A stretch of DNA of 64,000 nt from Annona cherimola. Its lineage: Eukaryota; Streptophyta; Magnoliopsida; Magnoliales; Annonaceae. The notes under the pieces are model-generated. The model was not told where the DNA came from, did not search any database, and saw only the letters and a program-made list of their open reading frames with translations. Made by a program: the position numbers and the translations under genes. This document shows positions 24,934 to 36,319 of the stretch, piece by piece (within the stretch, counting starts at the first letter, position 1; every line of letters begins with the position of its first letter). Location of the stretch: assembly GCA_030490835.1 (NCBI GenBank), contig CM059975.1, positions 53,187,174 through 53,251,173 of the forward strand. Direction: 5' to 3'.

Positions 24934-25030
24934 TAATGACAGTAATCAACATCGTAGAACTGTACTCAAGGGTTGGGCCTCAATACATACAAATAATTTG
25001 TTAGTATTTTAAATTAAAAATAAAATTATT

Positions 25031-25044
25031 TGAACTGTAGTTCA
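25031..25044. other. Inverted repeat tgaac-tgta-gttca in the 188-bp A subtype
   Basis: The word tgaactgtagttca has 5-bp complementary arms (tgaac and gttca) and a 4-base loop. Loop variants tgtg (for example near 24272) and ttta (near 29957) leave the arms intact in several HOR subtypes. In the gcactg subtype (for example near 23893) the left arm is mutated, and B monomers carry cggtagttca instead, so the dyad is not universal. Confidence 0.4.
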
Positions 25045-25312
25045 GAATTTTGATAATTCAATTTTTATTTAATAACTATTTTGTAAAATTAATGGATTGA
25101 AAAGTTAATCTAAGATAATTTTAATGAGACTAATCAAGATCGTAAACTTGTACCCATGAGTTGGGCCTCAATATGTCGATTTGATGGTTCGTATTTTAAC
25201 TTTAAAATAAAAAATTATTTCAACGGTAGTTCAAAATTTAAATAATTGAATTTTATTTAATAATTATTTTGTTAAATTATTAAATTAAATTAGTTAATCT
25301 AAGATAATTTTT

Positions 25313-27201
25313 TAATGACAGTAATCAAGACGTAGACCTTTACTCATGGGTTGGGCCTCAATACATACAAATAATTGGTTAGTATTTTAAATTAAAAATA
25401 AAAAATTATTTTAACTGTAGTTCAAAATTTTGATAATTGAATTTTTATTTAATAACTATTTTGTAAAATTAATGGATTAGAAAGTTAATCTAAGATAATT
25501 TTAATGACAATAATCAAGATCGTAAACTTGTACCCATGAGTTGGGCCTCAATACGTCGATTTGATGGTTCGTATTTTAACTTTAAAATAAAAAATTATTT
25601 CAACGGTAGTTCAAAATTTTAATAATTAAATTTTATTTAATAATTATTTTGTTAAATTAATAGATAAAATGAGTTAATCTAAGATAATTTTTTAATGACA
25701 GTAATCAACATCGTAGAACTGTACTCAAGGGTTGGGCCTCAATGCATACAATTAATTTGTTAGTATTTTAAATTAAAAATAAAATTATTTGCACTGTAGT
25801 TCAGAATTTTGATAATTAAATTTTTATTTAATAACTATTTTGTAAAATTAATGGATTAAAAAGTTAACCTAAGATAATTTTAATGACACTAATCAAGATC
25901 GTAAATTTGTACCCAAGAGTTGGGCCTCAATACGTCGATTTGATGGTTCGTAATTTAAATTTAAAATACAAAATTATTTCAACGGTAGTTCAAAATATTA
26001 ATAATTGAATTTTATTTAATAATTATTTTGTTAAATTAATAGATTAAATCAGTTAATCTAAGATAATTTTTTAATGACTGTAATCAACATCGTAGAACTG
26101 TACTCAAGGGTTGGGCCTCAATACATACAAATAATTTGTTAGAATTTTAAATTAAAATTGAAATTATTTGAACTGTGGTTCAGAATTTTGATAATTAAAT
26201 TTTTATTTAATAACTATTTTGTAAAATTAATGGATTCAAAAGTTAATCTAAGATAATTTTAATGACACTAATCAAGATCGTAAACTTGTACCCTTGAGTT
26301 GGGCCTCAATACGTCGATTTGATGGTTCGTATTTTAACTTTAAAATAAAAAATTATTTCAACGGTAGTTCAAAATTTAAATAATTGAATTTTATTTAATA
26401 ATTATTTTTTTAAATTATTAAATTAAATTAGTTAATCTAAGATAATTGTTTAATGACAGTAATCAAGATCGTAGACCTTTACTCATGGGTTGGGCCTCAA
26501 TACATACAAATAATTTGTTAGTATTTTCAATTAAAAATAAAAAATTATTTTAACTATTGTTCAAAATTTTGAAAATTCAATTTTTATTTAATAACTATTT
26601 TGTAAAATTAATGGATTAAAAAGCTAATCTAAGATAATTTTAATGACACTAATCAAGATCGTAAACTTGTACCCATGAGTTGGGCCACAATACGTCGATT
26701 TGATGGTTCGTATTTTAACTTTAAAATAAAAAATTATTTCAACGGTAGTTCAAAATATTAATAATTTTAATAATTATTTTGTTAAATTAATAGATTAAAT
26801 CAGTTAATCTAAGATAATTTTTTAATGACAGTAATCAACATCGTAGAACTGTACTCAAGGGTTGGGCCTCAATACATACAAATAATTTGTTAGTATTTTA
26901 AATTAAAAATAAAATTATTTGAACTGTAGTTCAGAATTTTGATAATTCAATTTTTATTTAATAACTATTTTGTAAAATTAATGGATTGAAAAGTTAATCT
27001 AAGATAATTTTAATGAGACTAATCAAGATCGTAAACTTGTACCCATGAGTTGGGCCTCAATATGTCGATTTGATGGTTCGTATTTTAACTTTAAAATAAA
27101 AAATTATTTCAACGGTAGTTCAAAATTTAAATAATTGAATTTTATTTAATAATTATTTTGTTAAATTATTAAATTAAATTAGTTAATCTAAGATAATTTT
27201 T
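25313..27201. repeat. Family-1 10-mer HOR, copy 5 (1889 bp, 9-bp deletion)
   Basis: The unit is in standard order but 9 bp short. The loss lies in B4 at about 26764-26768, where aatattaataattgaattttat is shortened so that aatt joins straight to ttaataatt. The lost bases are gaattttat or an equivalent shift, flanked by short att repeats, which fits replication slippage. Otherwise it is almost identical to copy 4. Confidence 0.92.
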
Positions 27202-27960
27202 TAATGACAGTAATCAAGACGTAGACCTTTACTCATGGGTTGGGCCTCAATACATACAAATAATTTGTTAGTATTTTCAATTAAAAATAAAAAATTATTT
27301 TAACTATTGTTCAAAATTTTGAAAATTCAATTTTTATTTAATAACTATTTTGTAAAATTAATGGATTAAAAAGCTAATCTAAGATAATTTTAATGACACT
27401 AATCAAGATCGTAAACTTGTACCCATGAGTTGGGCCACAATACGTCGATTTGATGGTTCGTATTTTAACTTTAAAATAAAAAATTATTTCAACGGTAGTT
27501 CAAAATATTAATAATTGAATTTTATTTAATAATTATTTTGTTAAATTAATAGATTAAATCAGTTAATCTAAGATAATTTTTTAATGACAGTAATCAACAT
27601 CGTAGAACTGTACTCAAGGGTTGGGCCTCAATACATACAAATAATTTGTTAGTATTTTAAATTAAAAATAAAATTATTTGAACTGTAGTTCAGAATTTTA
27701 ATAATTCAATTTTTATTTAATAACTATTTTGTAAAATTAATGGATTGAAAAGTTAATCTAAGATAATTTTAATGAGACTAATCAAGATCGTAAACTTGTA
27801 CCCATGAGTTGGGCCTCAATATGTCGATTTGATGGTTCGTATTTTAACTTTAAAATAAAAAATTATTTCAACGGTAGTTCAAAATTTAAATAATTGAATT
27901 TTATTTAATAATTATTTTGTTAAATTATTAAGTTAAATTAGTTAATCTAAGATAATTTTT
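27202..27960. repeat. Four-monomer unequal-crossover product (A1/A4 hybrid, B4, A5, B5; 759 bp)
   Basis: The first monomer begins as A1 (aagacgtag) and changes to A4 (tttgttagtattttcaatt) between about 27222 and 27262, where A1 and A4 are nearly identical. B4, A5 and B5 follow. Relative to the 10-mer, B1 to B3 and the intervening A monomers are gone, a loss of 1139 bp (six monomers), as expected from one in-phase exchange between A1 and A4. The next A1 starts at 27961. Confidence 0.88.
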
Positions 27961-28719
27961 TAATGACAGTAATCAAGACGTAGACCTTTACTCATGGGTT
28001 GGGCCTCAATACATACAAATAATTGGTTAGTATTTTAAATTAAAAATAAAAAATTATTTTAACTGTAGTTCAAAATTTTGATAATTGAATTTTTATTTAA
28101 TAACTATTTTGTAAAATTAATGGATTAGAAAGTTAATCTAAGATAATTTTAATGACAATAATCAAGATCGTAAACTTGTACCCATGAGTTGGGCCTCAAT
28201 ACGTCGATTTGATGGTTCGTATTTTAACTTTAAAATAAAAAATTATTTCAACGGTAGTTCAAAATTTTAATAATTAAATTTTATTTAATAATTATTTTGT
28301 TAAATTAATAGATAAAATGAGTTAATCTAAGATAATTATTTAATGACAGTAATCAACATCGTAGAACTGTACTCAAGGGTTGGGCCTCAATGCATACAAT
28401 TAATTTGTTAGTATTTTAAATTAAAAATAAAATTATTTGCACTGTAGTTCAGAATTTTGATAATTAAATTTTTATTTAATAACTATTTTGTAAAATTAAT
28501 GGATTAAAAAGTTAACCTAAGATAATTTTAATAACACTAATCAAGATCGTAAACTTGTACTCATGAGTTGGGCCTCAATACGTCGATTTGATGGTTCGTA
28601 TTTTAACTTTAAAATAAAAAATTATTTCAACGGAAGTTCAAAATTTTAATAATTGAATTTTATTTCATAATTATTTTGTTAAATTAATAGATTAAATTAG
28701 TTAATCTAAGATAATTTTT
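27961..28719. repeat. Family 1 to family 2 junction (A1 B1 A2, then B of tactcatgag type)
   Basis: A1 (27961), B1 (28150) and A2 (28341, gcatac) are family 1, but the B at 28529 is the tactcatgag, cggaagttc, tttcataatt subtype in place of B2. The change falls at about 28554. The same junction occurs at 1357 at offset 27197, so the junction itself was duplicated. The B starts with an odd taataacac instead of taatgacac. Confidence 0.83.
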
Positions 28720-31700
28720 TAATGACAGTAATGAAGATCGTAGACCTTTACTCATGGGTTGGGCCTCAATACATACAAATAGTTGTTTAGTATTTCAAAT
28801 TAAAGATAAAAAATTATTTTAACTGTAGTTCAAAATTTTAAAAATTGAATTTTTATTTAATAACTATTTTGTAAAATTAATGGATTAAAAAGTTAATCTA
28901 AGATAATTTTAACGACACTAATCAAGATCGTAAACTTGTACCCATGAGTTGGGCCTCAATATGTCGATTTGATGGTTCGTATTTTAACTTTAAAACAAAA
29001 TATTATTTCGACGGCAGTTCAAAATTTTAATAATTGAATTTTATTTAATAATTATTTTGTTAAATTAATAGATAAAATGAGTTAATCTAAGATAATTTTT
29101 TAATGACAGTAATCAACATCGTAGCACTGTACTCAAGGGTTGGGCCTCAATACATACAATTAATTTGTTAGTATTTTAAATTAAAAATAAAATTATTTGC
29201 ACTGTAGTTCAGAATTTTGATAATTAAATTTTTATTTAATAACTATTTTGTAAAATTAATGGATTAAAAAGTTAATCTAATATAATTTTAATGACACTAA
29301 TCAAGATCGTAAACTTGTACTCATGAGTTGGGCCTCAATACGTCGATTTGATGGTTCGTATTTTAACTTTAAAATAAAAAATTATTTCAACGGAAGTTCA
29401 AAATTTTAAAAATTGCATTTTATTTCATAATTATTTTGTTAAATTAATAGATTAAATTAGTTAATCTAAGATAATTTTTTAATGACAGTAATGAAGATCG
29501 TAGACCTTTACTCATGGGTTGGGCCTCAATACATACAAATAGTTGTTTAGTATTTCAAATTAAAGATAAAAAATTATTTTAACTGTAGTTCAAAATTTTA
29601 AAAATTGAATTTTTATTTAATATCTATTTTGTAAAATTAATGGATTAAAAAGTCAATCTAAGATAATTTTAATGACACTAATCAAGATCGTAAACTTGTA
29701 CCCATGAGTTGGGCCTCAATACGTCGATTTGATGGTTCGTATTTTAACTTTAAAAAAAAAAATTATTTCAACGGCAGTTCAAAATTTTAATAATTGAATT
29801 TTATTTAATAATTATTTTGTTAAATTAATAGATAAAATGAGTTAATCTAAGAAAATTTTTTAATGACAGTAATCAACATCGTAGAACTGTACTCAATGGT
29901 TGGGCCTCAATACATACAAATAATTTGTTAGAATTTTAAATTAAAATTGAAATTATTTGAACTTTAGTTCAGAATTTTGATAATTAAATTTTTATTTAAT
30001 AACTATTTTGTAAAATTAATGGATTGAAAAGTTAATCTAAGATAATTTTAATGACACTAATCAAGATCGTAAACTTGTACTCATGAGTTGGGCCTCAATA
30101 CGTCGATTTGATGGTTCGTATTTTAACTTTAAAATAAAAAATTATTTCAACTGAAGTTCAAAATTTTAATAATTGAATTTTATTTAATAATTATTTTTTT
30201 AAATTAATAGATTAAATTAGTTAATCTAAGATAATTTTTTAATGACAGTAATGAAGATCGTAGACCTTTACTCATGGGTTGGGCCTCAATACATACAAAT
30301 AGTTGTTTAGTATTTCAAATTAAAGATAAAAAATTATTTTAACTGTAGTTCAAAATTTTAAAAATTGAATTTTTATTTAATAACTATTTTGTAAAATTAA
30401 TGGATTAAAAAGTTAATCTAAGATAATTTTAACGACACTAATCAAGATCGTAAACTTGTACCCATGAGTTGGGCCTCAATATGTCGATTTGATGGTTCGT
30501 ATTTTAACTTTAAAACAAAATATTATTTCGACGGCAGTTCAAAATTTTAATAATTGAATTTTATTTAATAATTATTTTGTTAAATTAATAGATAAAATGA
30601 GTTAATCTAAGATAATTTTTTAATGACAGTAATCAACATCGTAGCACTGTACTCAAGGGTTGGGCCTCAATACATACAATTAATTTGTTAGTATTTTAAA
30701 TTAAAAATAAAATTATTTGCACTGTAGTTCAGAATTTTGATAATTAAATTTTTATTTAATAACTATTTTGTAAAATTAATGGATTAAAAAGTTAATCTAA
30801 TATAATTTTAATGACACTAATCAAGATCGTAAACTTGTACTCATGAGTTGGGCCTCAATACGTCGATTTGATGGTTCGTATTTTAACTTTAAAATAAAAA
30901 ATTATTTCAACGGAAGTTCAAAATTTTAAAAATTGCATTTTATTTCATAATTATTTTGTTAAATTAATAGATTAAATTAGTTAATCTAAGATAATTTTTT
31001 AATGACAGTAATGAAGATCGTAGACCTTTACTCATGGGTTGGGCCTCAATACATACAAATAGTTGTTTAGTATTTCAAATTAAAGATAAACAATTATTTT
31101 AACTGTAGTTCAAAATTTTAAAAATTGAATTTTTATTTAATATCTATTTTGTAAAATTAATGGATTAAAAAGTTAATCTAAGATAATTTTAATGACACTA
31201 ATCAAGATCGTAAACTTGTACCCATGAGTTGGGCCTCAATAAGTCGATTTGATGGTTCGTATTTTAACTTTAAAACAAAAAATTATTTCAACGGCAGTTC
31301 AAAATTTTAATAATTTAATTTTATTTAATAATTATTTTGTTAAATTAATAGATAAAATGAGTTAATATAAGATAATTTTTTAATGACAGTAATCAACATC
31401 GTAGAACTGTACTCAAGGGTTGGGCCTCAATACATACAAATAATTTATTAGTATTTTAAATTAAATATAAAATTATTTGAACTGTAGTTCAGAATTTTGA
31501 TAATTCAATTTTTATTTAATAACTATTTTGTAAAATTAATGGATTGAAAAGTTAATCTAAGATAATTTTAATGAGACTAATCAAGATCGTAAACTTGTAC
31601 CCATGAGTTGGGACTCAATACGTCGATTTGATGGTTCGTATTTTAACTTTAAAATAAAAAATTATTTCAACAGTAGTTCAAAATTTTAATAATTGAATTT

Positions 31701-31759
31701 TATTTAATAATTATTTTTTTAAATTATTACATTAAATTAGTTAATCTAAGATAATTTTT
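28720..31759. repeat. Family-2 8-mer HOR, two copies of 1520 bp
   Basis: Units start at 28720 and 30240. The order is A (taatgaagatcg), B (taacgacac, atatgtcg, tattatttcgacggcag), A (catcgtagcac), B (taatataat, tactcatgag), A (gaag, tatctatt), B, A and B. The last B-A-B differ between copies: the first ends with a long A-run B, a gttagaattt A and a ctgaag B. The second ends with taagtcg B, ttattag A and gttgggactc B, marks that recur at 44-47 kb. Confidence 0.82.
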
Positions 31760-34039
31760 TAATGACAGTAATCAAGATCGTAGACCTTTACTCATGGGTT
31801 GGGCCTCAATACATACAAATAATTGGTTAGTATTTTAAATTAAAAATAAAAAATTATTTTAACTGTAGTTCACAACTTTGAAAATTGAATTTTTATTTAA
31901 TAACTATTTTGTAAAATTAATGGATTAAAAAGTTAATCTAAGATAATTTTAATGACACTAATCAAGATCGTAAACTTGTACCCATGAGTTGGGCCTCAAT
32001 AAGTCGATTTGATGGTTCGTATTTTAACTTTAAAAAAAAAAATTATTTCAACGGCAGTTCAAAATTTTAATAATTGAATTTTATTTAATAATTATTTTGT
32101 TAAATTAATAGATAAAATGAGTTAATCTAAGATAATTTTTTAATGACAGTAATCAACATCGTAGAACTGTACTCAAGGGTTGGGCCTCAATACATACAAA
32201 TAATTTGTTAGAATTTTAAATTAAAATTGAAATTATTTGAACTTTAGTTCAGAATTTTGATAATTAAATTTTTATTTAATAACTATTTTGTAAAATTAAT
32301 GGATTGAAAAGTTAATCTAAGATAATTTTAATGACACTAATCAAGATCGTAAACTTGTACTCATGAGTTGGGCCTCAATACGTCGATTTGATGGTTCGTA
32401 TTTTAACTTTAAAATAAAAAATTATTTCAACTGAAGTTCAAAATTTTAATAATTGAATTTTATTTAATAATTATTTTTTTAAATTAATAGATTAAATTAG
32501 TTAATCTAAGATAATTTTTTAATGACAGTAATGAAGATCGTAGACCTTTACTCATGGGTTGGGCCTCAATACATACAAATAATTGGTTAGTATTTTAAAT
32601 TAAAAATAAAAAATTATTTTAACTGTAGTTCACAACTTTGAAAATTGAATTTTTATTTAATAACTATTTTGTAAAATTAATGGATTAAAAAGTTAATCTA
32701 AGATAATTTTAATGACACTAATCAAGATCGTAAACTTGTACCCATGAGTTGGGCCTCAATAAGTCGATTTGATGGTTCGTATTTTAACTTTAAAAAAAAA
32801 AATTATTTCAACGGCAGTTCAAAATTTTAATAATTGAATTTTATTTAATAATTATTTTGTTAAATTAATAGATAAAATGAGTTAATCTAAGATAATTTTT
32901 TAATGACAGTAATCAACATCGTAGAACTGTACTCAAGGGTTGGGCCTCAATACATACAAATAATTTGTTAGAATTTTAAATTAAAATTGAAATTATTTGA
33001 ACTTTAGTTCAGAATTTTGATAATTAAATTTTTATTTAATAACTATTTTGTAAAATTAATGGATTGAAAAGTTAATCTAAGATAATTTTAATGACACTAA
33101 TCAAGATCGTAAACTTGTACTCATGAGTTGGGCCTCAATACGTCGATTTGATGGTTCGTATTTTAACTTTAAAATAAAAAATTATTTCAACTGAAGTTCA
33201 AAATTTTAATAATTGAATTTTATTTAATAATTATTTTTTTAAATTAATAGATTAAATTAGTTAATCTAAGATAATTTTTTAATGACAGTAATGAAGATCG
33301 TAGACCTTTACTCATGGGTTGGGCCTCAATACATACAAATAATTGGTTAGTATTTTAAATTAAAAATAAAAAATTATTTTAACTGTAGTTCACAACTTTG
33401 AAAATTGAATTTTTATTTAATAACTATTTTGTAAAATTAATGGATTAAAAAGTTAATCTAAGATAATTTTAATGACACTAATCAAGATCGTAAACTTGTA
33501 CCCATGAGTTGGGCCTCAATAAGTCGATTTGATGGTTCGTATTTTAACTTTAAAAAAAAAAATTATTTCAACGGCAGTTCAAAATTTTAATAATTGAATT
33601 TTATTTAATAATTATTTTGTTAAATTAATAGATAAAATGAGTTAATCTAAGACAATTTTTTAATGACAGTAATCAACATCGTAGAACTGTACTCAAGGGT
33701 TGGGCCTCAATACATACAAATAATTTGTTAGAATTTTAAATTAAAATTGAAATTATTTGAACTTTAGTTCAGAATTTTGATAATTAAATTTTTATTTAAT
33801 AACTATTTTGTAAAATTAATGGATTGAAAAGTTAATCTAAGATAATTTTAATGACACTAATCAAGATCGTAAACTTGTACTCATGAGTTGGGCCTCAATA
33901 CGTCGATTTGATGGTTCGTATTTTAACTTTAAAATAAAAAATTATTTCAACGGAAGTTCAAAATTTTAAAAATTGAATTTTATTTCATAATTATTTTGTT
34001 AAATTAATAGATTAAATTAGTTAATCTAAGATAATTTTT
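31760..34039. repeat. Family-2 4-mer HOR, three copies of 760 bp
   Basis: Units start at 31760, 32520 and 33280. Each is A (ggttag, cacaactttg), B (taagtcg, long A-run, cggcag), A (gttagaattt, actttagttc) and B (tactcatgag, usually ctgaag). The cacaacttt mark is at 31871, 32631 and 33391, exactly 760 apart. The last B of the third unit has cggaag and a tttcataa tail and so belongs to the neighbouring 8-mer. Confidence 0.85.
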
Positions 34040-36319
34040 TAATGACAGTAATGAAGATCGTAGACCTTTACTCATGGGTTGGGCCTCAATACATACAAAT
34101 AGTTGTTTAGTATTTCAAATTAAAGATAAAAAATTATTTTAACTGTAGTTCAAAATTTTAAAAATTGAATTTTTATTTAATATCTATTTTGTAAAATTAA
34201 TGGATTAAAAAGTTAATCTAAGATAATTTTAATGACACTAATCAAGATCGTAAACTTGTACCCATGAGTTGGGCCTCAATACGTCGATTTGATGGTTCGT
34301 ATTTTAACTTTAAAAAAAAAAATTATTTCAACGGCAGTACAAAATTTTAATAATTGAATTTTATTTAATAATTATTTTGTTAAATTAATAGATAAAATGA
34401 GTTAATCTAAGATAATTTTTTAATGACAGTAATCAACATCGTAGAACTATACTCAAGGGTTGGGCCTCAATACATACAAATAATTTGTTAGAATTTTAAA
34501 TTAAAATTGAAATTATTTGAACTTTAGTTCAGAATTTTGATAATTAAATTTTTATTTAATAACTATTTTGTAAAATTAATGGATTGAAAAGTTAATCTAA
34601 GATAATTTTAATGACACTAATCAAGATCGTAAACTTGTACTCATGAGTTGGGCCTCAATACGTCGATTTGATGGTTCGTATTTTAACTTTAAAATAAAAA
34701 ATTATTTCAACTGAAGTTCAAAATTTTAATAATTGAATTTTATTTAATAATTATTTTTTAAAATTAATAGATTAAATTAGTTAATCTAAGATAATGTTTT
34801 AATGACAGTAATGAAGATCGTAGACCTTTACTCATGGGTTGGGCCTCAATACATACAAATAGTTGTTTAGTATTTCAAATTAAAGATAAAAAATTATTTT
34901 AACTGTAGTTCAAAATTTTGAAAATTGAATTTTTATTTAATAACTATTTTGTAAAATTAATGGATTAAAAAGTTAATCTAAGATAATTTTAATGACACTA
35001 ATCAAGATCGTAAACTTGTACCCATGAGTTGGGCCTCAATATGTCGATTTGATGGTTCGTATTTTAACTTTAAAACAAAATATTATTTCGACGGCAGTTC
35101 AAAATTTTAATAATTGAATTTTATTTAATAATTATTTTGTTAAATTAATAGATAAAATGAGTTAATCTAAGATAATTTTTTAATGACAGTAATCAACATC
35201 GTAGCACTGTACTCAAGGGTTGGGCCTCAATACATACAATTAATTTGTTAGTATTTTAAATTAAAAATAAAATTATTTGCACTGTAGTTCAGAATTTTGA
35301 TAATTAAATTTTTATTTAATAACTATTTTATAAAATTAATGGATTAAAAAGTTAATCTAATATAATTTTAATGACACTAATCAAGATCGTAAACTTGTAC
35401 TCATGAGTTGGGCCTCTATACGTCGATTTGATGGTTCGTATTTTAACTTTAAAATAAAAAATTATTTCAACGGAAGTTAAAAATTTTAAAATTTGAATTT
35501 TATTTCATAATTATTTTGTTAAATTTATAGATTAAATTAGTTAATCTAAGATAATTTTTTAATGACAGTAATGAAGATCGTAGACCTTTACTCATGGGTT
35601 GGGCCTCAATACATACAAATAGTTGTTTAGTATTTCAAATTAAAGATAAAAAATTATTTTAACTGTAGTTCAAAATTTTAAAAATTGAATTTTTATTTAA
35701 TATCTATTTTGTAAAATTAATGGATTAAAAAGTTAATCTAAGATAATTTTAATGACACTAATCAAGATCGTAAACTTGTACCCATGAGTTGGGCCTCAAT
35801 ACGTCGATTTGATGGTTCGTATTTTAACTTTAAAAAAAAAAATTATTTCAACGGCAGTTCAAAATTTTAATAATTGAATTTTATTTAATAATTATTTTGT
35901 TAAATTAATAGATAAAATGAGTTAATCTAAGATAATTTTTTAATGACAGTAATCAACATCGTAGAACTGTACTCAAGGGTTGGGCCTCAATACATACAAA
36001 TAATTTGTTAGAATTTTAAATTAAAATTGAAATTATTTGAACTTTAGTTCAGAATTTTGATAATTAAATTTTTATTTAATAACTATTTTGTAAAATTAAT
36101 GGATTGAAAAGTTAATCTAAGATAATTTTAATGACACTAATCAAGATCGTCAACTTGTACTCATGAGTTGGGCCTCAATACGTCGATTTGATGGTTCTTA
36201 TTTTAACTTTAAAATAAAAAATTATTTCAACAGTAGTTCAAAATTTAAATAATTGAATTTTATTTAATAATTATTTTTTTAAATTATTACAATAAATTAG
36301 TTAATCTAAGATAATTTTT
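34040..36319. repeat. Family-2 monomers: one 4-mer and a third copy of the 8-mer
   Basis: 34040-34799 is a 4-mer (A gaag with tatctatt, B with cggcagtac, A gttagaattt, B ctgaag). From 34800 the 8-mer order of 30240 returns at offset 4560 (tattatttcgacggcag at 30521 and 35081). The unusual cggcagtac recurs at 43451, an offset of 9119. The last B has tcaacttg and gttcttatttt, single changes. Confidence 0.78.

Larger units (their letters stand above)
23415..25312. repeat. Family-1 10-mer HOR, copy 4 (reference unit, 1898 bp)
   Basis: Monomer starts in this unit are A1 23415, B1 23604, A2 23795, B2 23983, A3 24174, B3 24362, A4 24553, B4 24743, A5 24934 and B5 25122, giving A lengths 189, 188, 188, 190 and 188 and five B of 191. 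Marks are aagacgtag (A1), gcatac with ttgcactg (A2), atttgtacccaagag (B2), gttagaattt with ctgtggttc (A3), cccttgag (B3), gtattttcaatt (A4), gccacaat (B4), and gagact with atatgtcg (B5). Confidence 0.94.

Noticed and set aside
26751..26780. A third structural junction in the array
   Set aside because: The 9-bp loss at about 26765 is a simple slippage deletion inside one B4 monomer; the HOR order continues unbroken.
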